DNA of 60,000 bases from Owenia fusiformis (taxonomy: Eukaryota; Annelida; Polychaeta; Sabellida; Oweniidae): the NCBI GenBank assembly GCA_903813345.2, contig CAIIXF020000001.1:15831915-15891914 (forward strand). The letters run 5' to 3'. Below the pieces are notes generated by a model. That model made no database searches. It was not told the DNA's origin and saw only the letters and a program-made list of their open reading frames with translations. The position numbers and the translations under genes are program-made. Below, piece after piece: positions 23,401 to 32,946 of the stretch (positions are counted from its first letter, which is position 1; every line of letters starts with the position of its first letter).

Positions 23401-24670
23401 CAGTGCCACCTGCCTGAGGGAAAGAATAAATATGCGCATAATTTTTGTATGTTTTTAATTTTGCAGTTCTTGTCAACTGTGCGTCGGTTGTCTTGGGCCT
23501 GGGCTTTGTTTTATTATCATTCTGTTGTTCACCATCGTGTAAACTTACTTCATCACTATGATTTGGCATGGGGACTTTAGTGAATAATTCATCGTTCTTT
23601 TCATGAATAGCAATGCTATCATCATTATCCTCATCAATTCCAGGTTCGGGAGTGGGATAGCTTGATTCATTTGAGTCATTAGAAACTGGCGTATCTGTTA
23701 TCTCGGGAGATGGTTTGTTGGTCTCAGAGCACTCAGTAACTCTGGATATTGCCTCCTCTCTGGCACTATTGTCCCCAACACAATCATGATCTCTCAGAGT
23801 TTCAAGATCTGTGGAGCTGCTACAGATACTACATGCCAGAGACGTGCAGCTACCATAATGGTTATAGTCCTTACCTATTGTATTCTTCGTTCTTATAGAA
23901 TACATCACACCTGTCTTTTTGCGTTCAAAAGAATATCTCCATTATGTTAATCCAAAAAGTTCTAATATCAAAATGGCATGTTGAGAAAGAAATTCTCAGG
24001 TTAATTGTATTCAAATGTATTCCTAGTTACAATAAATTATTAGGTGGAATAAATCCATAGATGCCAAATCAATCTGAACGATTAAGGTTTTAAGAAAGCT
24101 CAACAAGAAAACCTATACTGTATAAATTCTTCAAGCTTGTACTTCACTAATCCGAAAATCTTTCAATTCAAGGTTTTGTTGTTAAATAAGGTAGCTAAAG
24201 ATGTTATTTTAAAGGATCTTCATTCATACATGAATGTTCAATTTGTGGAAAATTCTCTTGAAAGGACTGTTAAAAATATTGATCGGCTCGATCACCGAAA
24301 CGTCAAGTGGATGGACCATTTCATAAATAATGTACGTTCAAACAAAAGATCTCAAAAGGCAATCGGACTCCAACACCCAAGTGTTCTGATCAATTATGAT
24401 GGATTGATGGACACACATTTCTTATTTTCTAAAGTATTAATTATTCAATATTAATCGAATTAATTTTATTGGAACATATTGTTTCAAAAACATTCTTAAA
24501 AAATTCCCAAACTGATGGAAATCTTAAATCATGCATATGTACTAATTTAAATCAAAAAGTAAAAAATATTTGATTCATACCTTATCGCTTCCATAGAGTG
24601 ATTTTACAGAACCCACTAAGCTCGTGTTCTTGCTTCCAGTCACCTTAAGTGTCGGATTCGACACTTCCAT
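17465..24670 (-). CDS. LRRC74A: LRRC74-like leucine-rich repeat protein with C-terminal EF-hands
   Basis: Twelve exons on the minus strand: 24670-24581, 23914-23203, 21173-20998, 20814-20707, 20441-20298, 20019-19938, 19651-19566, 19440-19246, 18778-18683, 18457-18197, 17970-17885 and 17504-17465. All phases match and give about 691 aa. Residues 1-265 are acidic, Ser/Thr-rich and likely disordered. Residues about 268-330 hold the LRRC74 entry motif YDDTGKTAYDNACKRYNVVP and GMGPKGARAMAIPLV. Ribonuclease-inhibitor-type LRRs follow to about 565 (LNLKNNCLEERG, LDISENNIRTTG, LDLSHNNF, LDLSWNN, LNLAWNGFGDDG). Two EF-hand loops lie at about 633-644 (Met at position 6, atypical) and 669-680 (canonical). 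LRRC74 proteins are poorly characterised. The EF-hand end suggests calcium-responsive scaffolding. The acceptor of exon 2 is weak and chosen by phase. Confidence 0.88.
21671..21872. repeat. 16-bp minisatellite
   Basis: About a dozen copies of a unit close to CAACTCATCCCCTAGA run head to tail in the long intron of the LRR gene. Variation among copies is modest (CTAGA, CTGAA, CTTAA, CTAGC), which indicates an aged but coherent minisatellite. Confidence 0.85.
22060..22560. repeat. GT-rich degenerate simple repeat
   Basis: The plus strand is dominated by TGTACTG, TGTTGTGCTG and related five- to seven-base words, which gives a strong strand asymmetry for about 500 bp. It gives an open frame of low-complexity Cys/Leu/Val content that I do not consider coding. 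Confidence 0.7.
22693..22983 (+). pseudogene. Crypton/DUF3504-like N-terminal remnant
   Basis: A 96-aa frame lies opposite to the host LRR gene, inside its intron. Residues about 16-40 (RFKNVEDEDIISLLESKD then QNTKK) follow the pattern seen at the N-terminus of Crypton-derived, QRICH1/ZMYM-like DUF3504 proteins in invertebrate genomes. No downstream tyrosine-recombinase region follows; the frame stops and runs straight into a 130-bp palindrome. I read it as a truncated mobile-element gene. The assignment rests on pattern recognition of a short segment. Confidence 0.45.
22989..23118. repeat. 130-bp imperfect palindrome
   Basis: The left arm starts CAATTATAGACCTCTCC and the right arm ends GGAGAGGTCAATAATTG. 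Both arms also share GTTTAC, AAAATTATATCC and ACTGTAAACC with their complements. The palindrome directly follows the stop codon of the Crypton-like frame and lies 84 bp from exon 2 of the LRR gene. Confidence 0.85.
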
Positions 24671-25578
24671 GTTCGATTTAACAATTGTGTTTATCAAACT
24701 TGTGCCTTCTATTCAGATCTCGTCATGTTTTCAAGGCAATGCCCATTAATCAACACACAATGGCAGACAATAATCAGTTGTGAGGAAACAACGAATAACT
24801 AAAGTCATATAGAATCCCAAACATTCCAAATGTGGGAACAATTTTATATATTGTAGGTTAGATTCAATTTCGGCATGTATTATTGAAATAGTATTTAACG
24901 AGATTAACCTAAAGTTGATCGTATTTAAAAATGTGCAAAACAATGAGCTTTGTATGGTAAGGTACTTATCCATTTCAAGCCAATTGGTATAGGGGTATCT
25001 TACAATAGGGTAACTTAGTTGTCAAGGATTAATAATTGCCAAATCTTATCAAAATCAACCAATGATAGGTAAATATATATTTAAATTTTCTTTAAAAGTG
25101 TGCAATAAGAAACATGAGATTGTTACAACCCAAGTATAGTATAAACTAAAACAATAACACATACAGGTATAAATAAAATAAATTCGTTTTATTTGATCAT
25201 GTGCTTCTAGGATTGATCAAATTAGATAATAAGCAATAATGACTAATACTTTTGTAAAGTCAGCAGTTTTACCACCAAAGCCATAGAGAAAACACCAGTC
25301 ATACGAGGGTTGATCATGAACTTCTCATAATATCTCTCTAATTTCTTTCCTTGATATTCTAATGCATCCAGCAAAAATATATTGAATAACAGGAATATTT
25401 ATTGATGTAAATAAAAAAATGTGTTATAATGCCTCACATTAACCATGTTTAAATACATGAGAAGTTTCTAAATAAGATACTAGTACCAAATAATCAAATG
25501 TCAAATAATGTGTTGTTTTAACTATATGCAATGAAGATGGGAATTTTGTGATGTCATAAACGTTGTTTGTTTTATTAG
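24671..25578. other. Intergenic, LRR gene 5-prime flank
   Basis: AT-rich sequence without supported exons. Near 25301 lies TACGAGGGTTGATCATGAAC, which resembles the mariner-like terminus seen near 9470. The promoter of the LRR gene should lie here, but no clear element can be named. Confidence 0.4.
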
Positions 25579-25842
25579 GAGGCCCCATCGGGGGGCCTCC
25601 TATCAATTTTGTAGATATTATTCTTTATTATTATTATTCTTTATTATTTATTCTTCCTCCCTCTTTTTCTCCTACTTCCAACTACCTTTCAACTAGGTAC
25701 TACATAGTCCTACTAGGGACCTGGGCTGAACTTGGCGGGAAAGGAATTTTTATCTAGGTCAAGGTCAAAGGTCAAAATCTAGGTCAAATCTTAGTTTTTT
25801 TCAAGTTTCTCAAATCCTGACACTACACTTAAATATTTTTGG

Positions 25843-25870
25843 CTCATATCGAGATTTTAGCGTCATTTTA
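25843..25870 (+). repeat. Left inner terminal inverted repeat candidate
   Basis: CTCATATCGAGATTTTAG followed by CGTCATTT is an imperfect inverted match to 31187-31212 on the right side. Together they frame the chromodomain gene and the transposase gene. Confidence 0.55.
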
Positions 25871-26004
25871 CCACGTGCTTTTAAACCTATTGTTATTGTC
25901 ACGTGATTCCGCTGATCCAATAGCGTTACAGTAATCGAGTACTAAAACGTCCGCGCGAGGTTTTATAAGTCGCGCCAAATCTTGTTTACAGTGTAAACCA
26001 GATC

Positions 26005-28193
26005 ATGAAAACAAGAGGAGTGCGAGTAGATTTCCTGTCTTATTTTCAAAACAAAGCGGATATTAGGCCCAGTAAAATTAAATTATTATCCTACTCTGAT
26101 GAGTACGATGTAGATCGTATCATAACAAAGGTAAGTTATGTCACGTTTCTTTGATGAATGGTACATTTCATTCAGATTTATGAGATTGAAATCAAACACA
26201 GAATTGGACTTGAAGTTGAAATGATGCAGAAATCATTCAAATCATAATTTGACAGTTGATAAAATAGAATTAGATTTAGCCGCATACAGTTTGGACGATA
26301 AATAAATGATAAACAATGGATGGTGGTTTGAAAGTCTATAGTTTGCAATCGTCTACGTCTGGCTATCCACTATATTTTACATTTTGTATACTCTCATCTA
26401 GGCTATTGATGTATGGTTGGCCTCTTCAGTGAAAATTCCCAATTATTTTTAACATGTGAAATCCTTACTTCAGCAAATCCACAATTTATTATTTATCGTT
26501 CGAACTATACTAGTATATAGGTAGATTGGCGCCCCAGGAATCTGTGCATTGTTCATTTAGCTTAGCATTCATCAATGAAATCGTGTAGCCCACCTTTGAC
26601 AAATAGTCTGGTTTTCCTTTTTCAGTCAACTAGTAAAGGTTATCTAGTAAAGTGGAAGGGATTCAGCCTTTGGGATAGTACGTGGGAGCCCTTAAACAGC
26701 AGATGCTCCAGCACATTTGAATACATATACAGGTATACATTCGACCTCCATATGATTTTACATAAACATTGTCAAAGCCCATTATGAGACTTTTTAACAG
26801 TTTCAATTCAGTCTGAATTAATATTTTTCTGCAAAGTTTTGGCGAGCCAGTTGCCTCGCATACATAGGCCTATTGTATACCCAATAGCCACTGTCATAGA
26901 GTCAAGTTGTTTGTCCAGTGCCCGTCCAGTGGCATCAAATCAGACTTGAAATTGTTTGGAAGCAATATTTTCAAAAAGCAACTTTGTTAATGTTTGTAAT
27001 GATCCAAATGAATTAGGCCTTCAGTTGAGATGTCTAATGGAAAACTTTAATGAATTAATAATTGATTAATTAAGTGCCTACCAAAGAAAACAGCCTCAGA
27101 TATCTAAAAAAATTTTAATGTCAGGTGATTGGTACAGGTTCTCCGAGCGTTGATCGAAGATATACATGTCAAAGTTTACTCTATCGATATGTGAACCTTA
27201 CGTTCGATATGTTTCAGATACCCAGTTGTAAACAACGAACTTATCCAATCAAACACAGACAACCTACTTTTTGTTATAAGGGAGAGGCTAGGCAAAAGGA
27301 CGGGGAGGTGTGGCCTTGTGGCATTTCGACACGATGTGTTTCGTCATTTGTTTGGACGTAAGTAAAGATCAAAATATAGAAGTGTACGGATACAATATAC
27401 TGTAAACCCAGAAACGAAACATACAGTATTGGGAATAGCTAATTGGGAATCAACTCAATTCTTTTATAATTTAGAACTAGACGGCTGTAATTAATAATAC
27501 TGACCACCCAGATAATTACATATATTCTTTGTACAATATTCATATTAATTGTATAATGCAACATACTAGTATATCTCATCGTGTTCGTCACATTATTCAG
27601 TACATTGGACAGTCCCTGGCCATGAATTCATCCAGGACATAAGTACCCTTCTTAAATGAATTTTATTCTTCGAAACCCTTGCCTATTTTTGAATAGTATG
27701 GCAATCATAGGCATTACATTTATGGATCATCAGCTTAATAAAAAAGTATACAGTCAGTTTGCCCAATACAACTGAGGGCCGCACAACCTATAAGATATTG
27801 AACTCTGTCTTGACATTACCTACAGTATGTCAAATTGATCTCTATGTTAACATCATCAATATGGCATTGATCTTTGTGTTAACATCATATATATAACAAT
27901 GGATCTCCATGTTAACATCATATTCACCTATCTATATAACATACTAAAGTGTAATGTATATTAAATACAATTTTGTTTTAATTCCAGTGGAGAAAACCAG
28001 GCTGTTCAGCAGAGAGGATTTTGAACATTTGAACTTTCCAGATTGCTGGGACCAGTTTAAAGGTGAACGGTCCGGACGCAAGATTAGCTTTCCAATGAGA
28101 ATGACTTTAAAAGTGAAATTTTGTAAGGGACATCCTATGCCATATGAAGCAATTGACATTGAATTCGTCACAGAAAGATTTTCTACTATCTAG
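26005..28193 (+). CDS. Chromodomain protein of the two-gene mobile unit
   Basis: Four exons, 26005-26130, 26626-26732, 27218-27357 and 27988-28193, join in phase (0, 2, 1) into 192 aa. Residues about 32-65 form a chromodomain split by the first intron: DEYDVDRIITK, then GYLVKWKGF and TWEPL. The three aromatic-cage positions are present (Tyr34, Trp52, Phe55), so methyl-lysine binding is plausible. The rest (NELIQSNTDNLLFVIRERLG, CGLVAFRHDVFRHLFG) matches no domain I know. The stop codon lies 79 bp before the transposase ATG on the same strand, which suggests co-expression or a shared transcript. Chromodomains are also used by some LTR-retrotransposon integrases for targeting, but no reverse transcriptase is present here. 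Exon phases and the conserved chromodomain make the gene convincing; its role is inferred. Confidence 0.75.
27835..27935. repeat. Short tandem repeat in chromodomain-gene intron 3
   Basis: A unit of about 37-40 bp containing GATCTCCATGTTAACATCAT recurs three times with small changes, ending 50 bp before the acceptor of the last exon. Confidence 0.7.
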
Positions 28194-28272
28194 TTTACAA
28201 GTTTATCAGTAGAGAATTATGAATCCATCATAGTTGTCATTATTATCTCAAACTCAAACGCTAATTTTAATT

Positions 28273-30414
28273 ATGGTCACAGTTGAGGTTATACATGGCA
28301 AGGGCCAGTCAAGTTTTCTTCTAACAAACTTTGAGCTTTGCCAAATAAAAATGGAAGAAGATTCAAACGAAAAACTCAATATGATTGACATAATAAATAA
28401 TAATCTCCCAAAATCATGCGTTAAAATCAACCCCATGTCGGAAAGACTCCTGGCTAATCTTAGATTACGGGCAATGGTTGCGAAGTCAGAAATACGCAAA
28501 TCCTCTGGAAGAGGAAAATATGCCATAAGCAGGAAAGTTAAAGAAATTATCGTCTTTGATTCGGAATTCGAGAATATCGCAGAGCTTTATAGTGAAATAG
28601 TCAATGAAAAGAAAAAAATGAAAGATATGAACATCTTTATGAAAGTTATATTGTCCGAAAAAGACGAACTCCAAAACAATTTCGATCGCCTTATAACTGC
28701 ACTTGACATAAAAGAAAACAAAGGTAAAAAGATAAACAACGTTAACTCTGCTACCAACCGGTTCAAGAAACAAATAATCATAGAAAATTGCAGGAAAGCT
28801 CTGTGGTTTACTGAGTCATTTGGACTTACGGTCGATCGGGTACAGTGTTTAGACCAATCGGGTAATGAGTACACTCTAAGGCTAATTTCTCAAAAAACGT
28901 ATGAAACCTTAACCGAAAATGAAAAAGATGGTCTCAGGGGCTTATTACATGTCCTGGACAGATTTGGTATTTCTGATCATGCGTATCATGAACTGTCAAT
29001 GCATTTCCCGGAGATCACAAAGGTGCGTGTAGTCAAAAATATGCGGACAGAGTTGAACGACACAATCGTAATTAACGAGACACCAGGGGACCTCGCAGGA
29101 GCACAACTTAACTTTCAGGACACACTGACGAAATTGATCGATTCAAAATATGCAAAAAACTACGAACTGAGCTCCTCAACCGTGCCCGTTAGAATTAAAT
29201 GGTCGTGCGATGGCGCAAAAGTTTCCAACAACAAAAACTTTATCATCGTAAATGTAGGACTTCTAGATCACGACATCATGTCTTTGGAGGGGAATGAAAC
29301 TATAGCTATAGTAGAGGGGCCAGAAACGTACCAAACGCTTAAAATATCCCTTGCCGATCTATTTCGCGAAATCAATACACTTGAAAAAACAAAAGAATTC
29401 ATATCTTCATCTGGCAGGGTTTATAAGACTGCACTTTTTCTAGGCGGTGATATGAAATTCCTGCTCCAAGTATTAGGTCTCAACGCCGCTAATGCGAAGT
29501 ATGCGTGTTTCTCTTGTCCGGCAAGCAAGACTGATTTTTTAGACATGACATTGCCAGAGGAATTCTGGGATAACAAGATGCGAGACGTGAACTCTCTTGC
29601 TGAACTTTCAAAGAAAAGGGCAATGGGAAGCATAGCTGAACCCCTTCTTTTGATCCCTATTGAGAGAGTAATGATGTGCGAACTTCACTTACTGCTTAGA
29701 GTAATCGATATTTTGCTTAGAAATCTCATAATGGATGCCCTCAGCGTGGATGAAAAGGTACGTATTCTCGAAGGTCGTGGAAAGAGCACAAATTTGATCG
29801 GTGATACTACGAAAAATCTTGTTACAGTAATACAATCATGCGGGGTCTCTTTCAATATTTGGCCTAAAACCTCAAAATCAGAATCTAAAGGAGACCAGAA
29901 GACAGCCCTCGACTGGACAAGCCTGACAGGCAATCAGGTTAAAGTACTACTTCGAACATTGCCAACGAAACTCGAGCAATCCGATATAAAGATCAGTGAA
30001 AAAATCCACATAATATCGCTTTGGAAAAAATTTGGGAATCTGTACTTTAATGTGATCAGTAATCGTTATCCAGCGGAGGAACAGGTTGTCAATTTTTTCG
30101 TGAATGCGCGAAGTTGGGCAAAGGAATTCTTAGGCCTCCAATCTAAACTAGAAGGTTACGATAGAGTAACACCTTACATCCACTGTTTGGTGTACCATAC
30201 GCCTCGTGTTATTAAAAGGTATGGTAGCCTTAAAATCTTTACAGGGCAGGGTGTAGAAAAGTCCAATGATGATATCAAATCACTCTATCATAGGAAAACC
30301 CAAAAACATAAACCATCCGTAGAAGCGCTACGTGTACGAACAAGGAAATCAATGACTGCACCATACGCTAGGAAGACGCGCAGATGGAAAAAACAAAAGC
30401 CCAAGTATAACTGA
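28273..30414 (+). CDS. RAG1/Transib-type DDE transposase, intronless
   Basis: The frame gives 713 aa from the ATG at 28273; an ATG in better context at 28351 is an alternative start. Numbering from 28273, Asp313 sits in SCDGAKV, Asp393 in LGGDMKFL, a Cys pair in CFSC at 412/415, a His pair in HCLVYH at 637/642, and Glu662 in GQGVEKSN. In RAG1 the catalytic residues are D600, D708 and E962, and zinc is held by C727, C730, H937 and H942. Four spacings are identical here: Asp to Cys 19, Cys to Cys 3, His to His 5, His to Glu 20. The SCDG and LHLLLRVIDILL contexts also resemble RAG1. Residues about 95-150 look coiled-coil. No RING or nonamer-binding domain is evident. All catalytic residues are intact and the frame is unbroken, so the copy is recent or under selection. 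Confidence 0.82.
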   Translation: MVTVEVIHGKGQSSFLLTNFELCQIKMEEDSNEKLNMIDIINNNLPKSCVKINPMSERLLANLRLRAMVAKSEIRKSSGRGKYAISRKVKEIIVFDSEFENIAELYSEIVNEKKKMKDMNIFMKVILSEKDELQNNFDRLITALDIKENKGKKINNVNSATNRFKKQIIIENCRKALWFTESFGLTVDRVQCLDQSGNEYTLRLISQKTYETLTENEKDGLRGLLHVLDRFGISDHAYHELSMHFPEITKVRVVKNMRTELNDTIVINETPGDLAGAQLNFQDTLTKLIDSKYAKNYELSSSTVPVRIKWSCDGAKVSNNKNFIIVNVGLLDHDIMSLEGNETIAIVEGPETYQTLKISLADLFREINTLEKTKEFISSSGRVYKTALFLGGDMKFLLQVLGLNAANAKYACFSCPASKTDFLDMTLPEEFWDNKMRDVNSLAELSKKRAMGSIAEPLLLIPIERVMMCELHLLLRVIDILLRNLIMDALSVDEKVRILEGRGKSTNLIGDTTKNLVTVIQSCGVSFNIWPKTSKSESKGDQKTALDWTSLTGNQVKVLLRTLPTKLEQSDIKISEKIHIISLWKKFGNLYFNVISNRYPAEEQVVNFFVNARSWAKEFLGLQSKLEGYDRVTPYIHCLVYHTPRVIKRYGSLKIFTGQGVEKSNDDIKSLYHRKTQKHKPSVEALRVRTRKSMTAPYARKTRRWKKQKPKYN

Positions 30415-31186
30415 AATATAAATTATATTGTTTCCGAGAGCTATGGTGAATTGTAAAATTAATCAATTCATACCTCTCTTATACACTATTTATCTTTCAC
30501 TTAAGCATGGGCCATTTTTCATGATTCGCGCATCGTTCTAGCGTATGGGGCAGTCTTATGACTGGCTATATAAACTGGAAAATAAATAAATTTAAATTAA
30601 TCAACTCCTCCAGTAGAGAAAATGAAAAGAACATCGTTGCAACTTACAGTGTTAAATAAGTTGTATTATGAATAAAGTACGTTATAATTAAACATGTTAA
30701 ATGTGTGACGTTTTAGCTATTTATTGTTGGAAAACGGCGTCGTATTTCAAAAACGACCTTACTTGTAACTTGTCAGGAAGAAAAGTTATTAAATGTGGTG
30801 TAAATAAAATATGTTAATATAAACGTATTAGTCGTGTTCTTTCATTTCCAACCCTGAGCTAACGATTTAAAAGAATATTAAAGGCAAAAATTACATTTGT
30901 ATAACGCCAATTTCGCCATTTTTGCACTTTTTTCAGATCGGTTACATGTAAAGTATAGGAATTTTTGCCAAAAAACTGTTTTTTCTGGGGGAAGAAAATA
31001 TTTTCATAGTTGATCGTCAATTTTTTGCACAGTTGACCTTTGTTAATATCTTCACCATTTCTAACCCTGAGCTAATGGATCAATTTAACATTTATTTAAT
31101 TATTTGATATTCAATTTTGTCCTATATGGACATCCCATTAGAATTCTGCAATGATGCATGCGTGACATCACATTATGTTAATTAGC

Positions 31187-31212
31187 AAATGACGTCAAAA
31201 TCTCGATATGTG
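31187..31212 (-). repeat. Right inner terminal inverted repeat candidate
   Basis: AAATGACGTCAAAATCTCGA followed by TATGTG is the inverted partner of 25843-25870. Read inward it starts CACATATCGAG, so it begins with CAC as RAG and Transib termini do. The left partner reads CTCATATCGAG. Confidence 0.55.
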
Positions 31213-31304
31213 AATCTTTGCACACAGATAGATATTAGTATTCTATTAGTCTTAGCCTTTTGCCGTCTAGAGAAATTTTGCCTAGATTTTGAGATATTGA
31301 AGGT

Positions 31305-32345
31305 CAAAAAAAGGTCAAAAAAGGTCTTTTTTCAACTTGCTTCAAATTGACCAAATTTTTTTTAAAACTCATCTACAAGTTCTCAGGATTCCAAATCTAA
31401 CCTTACTTTTGACCTTTGACCTTTGGTTGACCTTCAGTTACCTCCGAAAGGTCAAAAAAGTTGATTTTTCAAATCGATTTTCTGGATTCAAATTTAGGTA
31501 TATTTATTCACAAAAGATCTTCTGAGGTCTAAAAAAGTAAAATTTGCAAGGTCAAAGGTCAAGGTCATCAAACGAAATCACAAACTGTGTTTTCTAAGTT
31601 TCTCAAAATTGGAGACTACAAATCAATTTTTTTTACTGAAAGTCAGAATATATATTTCTCTAAAGGTTCTACACATATTAGCAATTGACTATTTATTAAA
31701 ATTTTGCTCCAGTTTTGAGATATTAGAACTCAAAAACTGAAAAAAGGTCAAATTTCAAAATTTTTCAAGGTCAAATTTCAACTTGCTCTAAATTGACCAA
31801 ACTTTTTTTTAAAAAGCATCTACAAGATCTCAGGAACTCAAATATGACCTTAGTTTTGAACTATGACCTTTAGTTGACCTTCAGTGACCTTCGAAAGGTC
31901 AAAAAAGTTAATTTTTCAAATTGATTTTATGGATTCAAATTTAGGTTTCTTCAATCAGAAAAGATATACTGAGGTCTAAAAAAGTAAAACCTGTAAGGTC
32001 AAAGGTCAAGGTCATCAAACAAGATCACAAACTGTGTTTTCTAAGTTTCTCAAAGTTTGTGACTACAAATCAATATTTTTGAATTAAAGTCAGGATATAT
32101 ATTCCTCTAAAGGTTTTACACATAATAACAATTGATAATCTATTAAAATTCTGCACCAGTTTTGAGATATTGGACCTCAAAAACTGAAAAAGGTCTAATG
32201 TTGAAATTTTTCAAGGTCAAATTTCACATTGCTTCAAATTGACCAAACTTTTTTTTAAAAATCATCTACAAGATGCCTGGAGTTCATATATGTCCTTGTA
32301 TTTAAGATTTGACCTTTGGCTGACCTTTAAATGTTCAAAAAAGCC
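31305..32345. repeat. Tandem array of about 445-bp units, 2.4 copies
   Basis: The landmark TTGCTTCAAATTGACCAAA begins near 31336, recurs in changed form near 31783 and again near 32226, giving a period close to 445 bp. Each unit also contains AAGGTCAAAGGTCAAGGTCA and TTTTGAGATATT. The same family occurs at 300-720 and, truncated, at 25755-25842. Confidence 0.8.
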
Positions 32346-32385
32346 TACAGGGCCTCCGTAAGATTGCTTGCAATCTTCTAGTTAA

Positions 32386-32946
32386 TGTTAGACTTATGAA
32401 TGTTTTGACAAATATCCAGAGGAAAGTTCATTTTTGCAACTCCAATTCCTTATCAATATATTTCTTGTAGACGTCTGGTATCTCAATTCTAATGAAACAA
32501 GTAAACTAACCTACAATATAACATCATTCACTTGATGATTTTGACGTACAAGCTAACACTTAATGTACATGCAAGCACGTAAATGTTTTTGATGACTTAT
32601 GTGATAACTTATTTGATAGGTTATTATGTATATAAACCTGGTTAGTTAGGGTCATTCCCATAATTACTTATTTGCCCAGGAGTTCCTTGATTTTGGTTAT
32701 TATGGCAATTATTTCCAGTGAAATATTTCTGTTGTAATATATATATGTTTGCTGGATTAATGGGTCATTCTGCATATTATGTGAAGATTTTATTAGAATA
32801 TATTAAAAAATAAAGAAAATAGAGAGATTTATGAGAGCTTTATGATCTACCGTCGTATAAGCATTTTATTAATGATTATGGATCGATCATTCATATACAC
32901 AAAAATATGTTAATTTTTCTTGTATGGTAGAATCATATTTTTCGTT
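32386..32946. other. Intergenic tail of grainyhead
   Basis: No exon is visible. On the minus strand a polyadenylation signal AATAAA is at 32870-32865, about 80 bp after the grainyhead stop codon, and is a good candidate for its 3-prime end. Confidence 0.5.

Larger units (their letters stand above)
25579..32385. mobile_element. Nested repeat block bounded by GGAGGCC ends
   Basis: The left end is a short palindrome GGAGGCCCCATCGGGGGGCC at 25579 followed by TATT-rich sequence. The right end is GGGCCTCC near 32350 followed by a hairpin AAGATTGCTTGCAATCTT. Left sequence at 25755-25842 and right sequence from about 31220 belong to the same roughly 445-bp unit family. The two-gene unit at about 25843-31212 therefore appears inserted within this repeat. 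A partial second copy of the left end (GGCCTCCTATTAATTTTGT) occurs near 44094. No target duplication was identified for the outer block. Confidence 0.55.

Noticed and set aside
24137-24454. 105-codon plus-strand frame inside LRR gene intron 1
   Set aside because: It lacks an initial ATG at the stated start, has no recognised domain, and shows no convincing splice partners.
28234-28272. Upstream extension of the transposase to position 28234
   Set aside because: That start is a TTG codon; the first ATG in frame is at 28273.
26005-30414. LTR retrotransposon with integrase chromodomain
   Set aside because: No reverse transcriptase, protease, RNase H or long terminal repeats are visible, and the chromodomain sits in a separate intron-containing gene.
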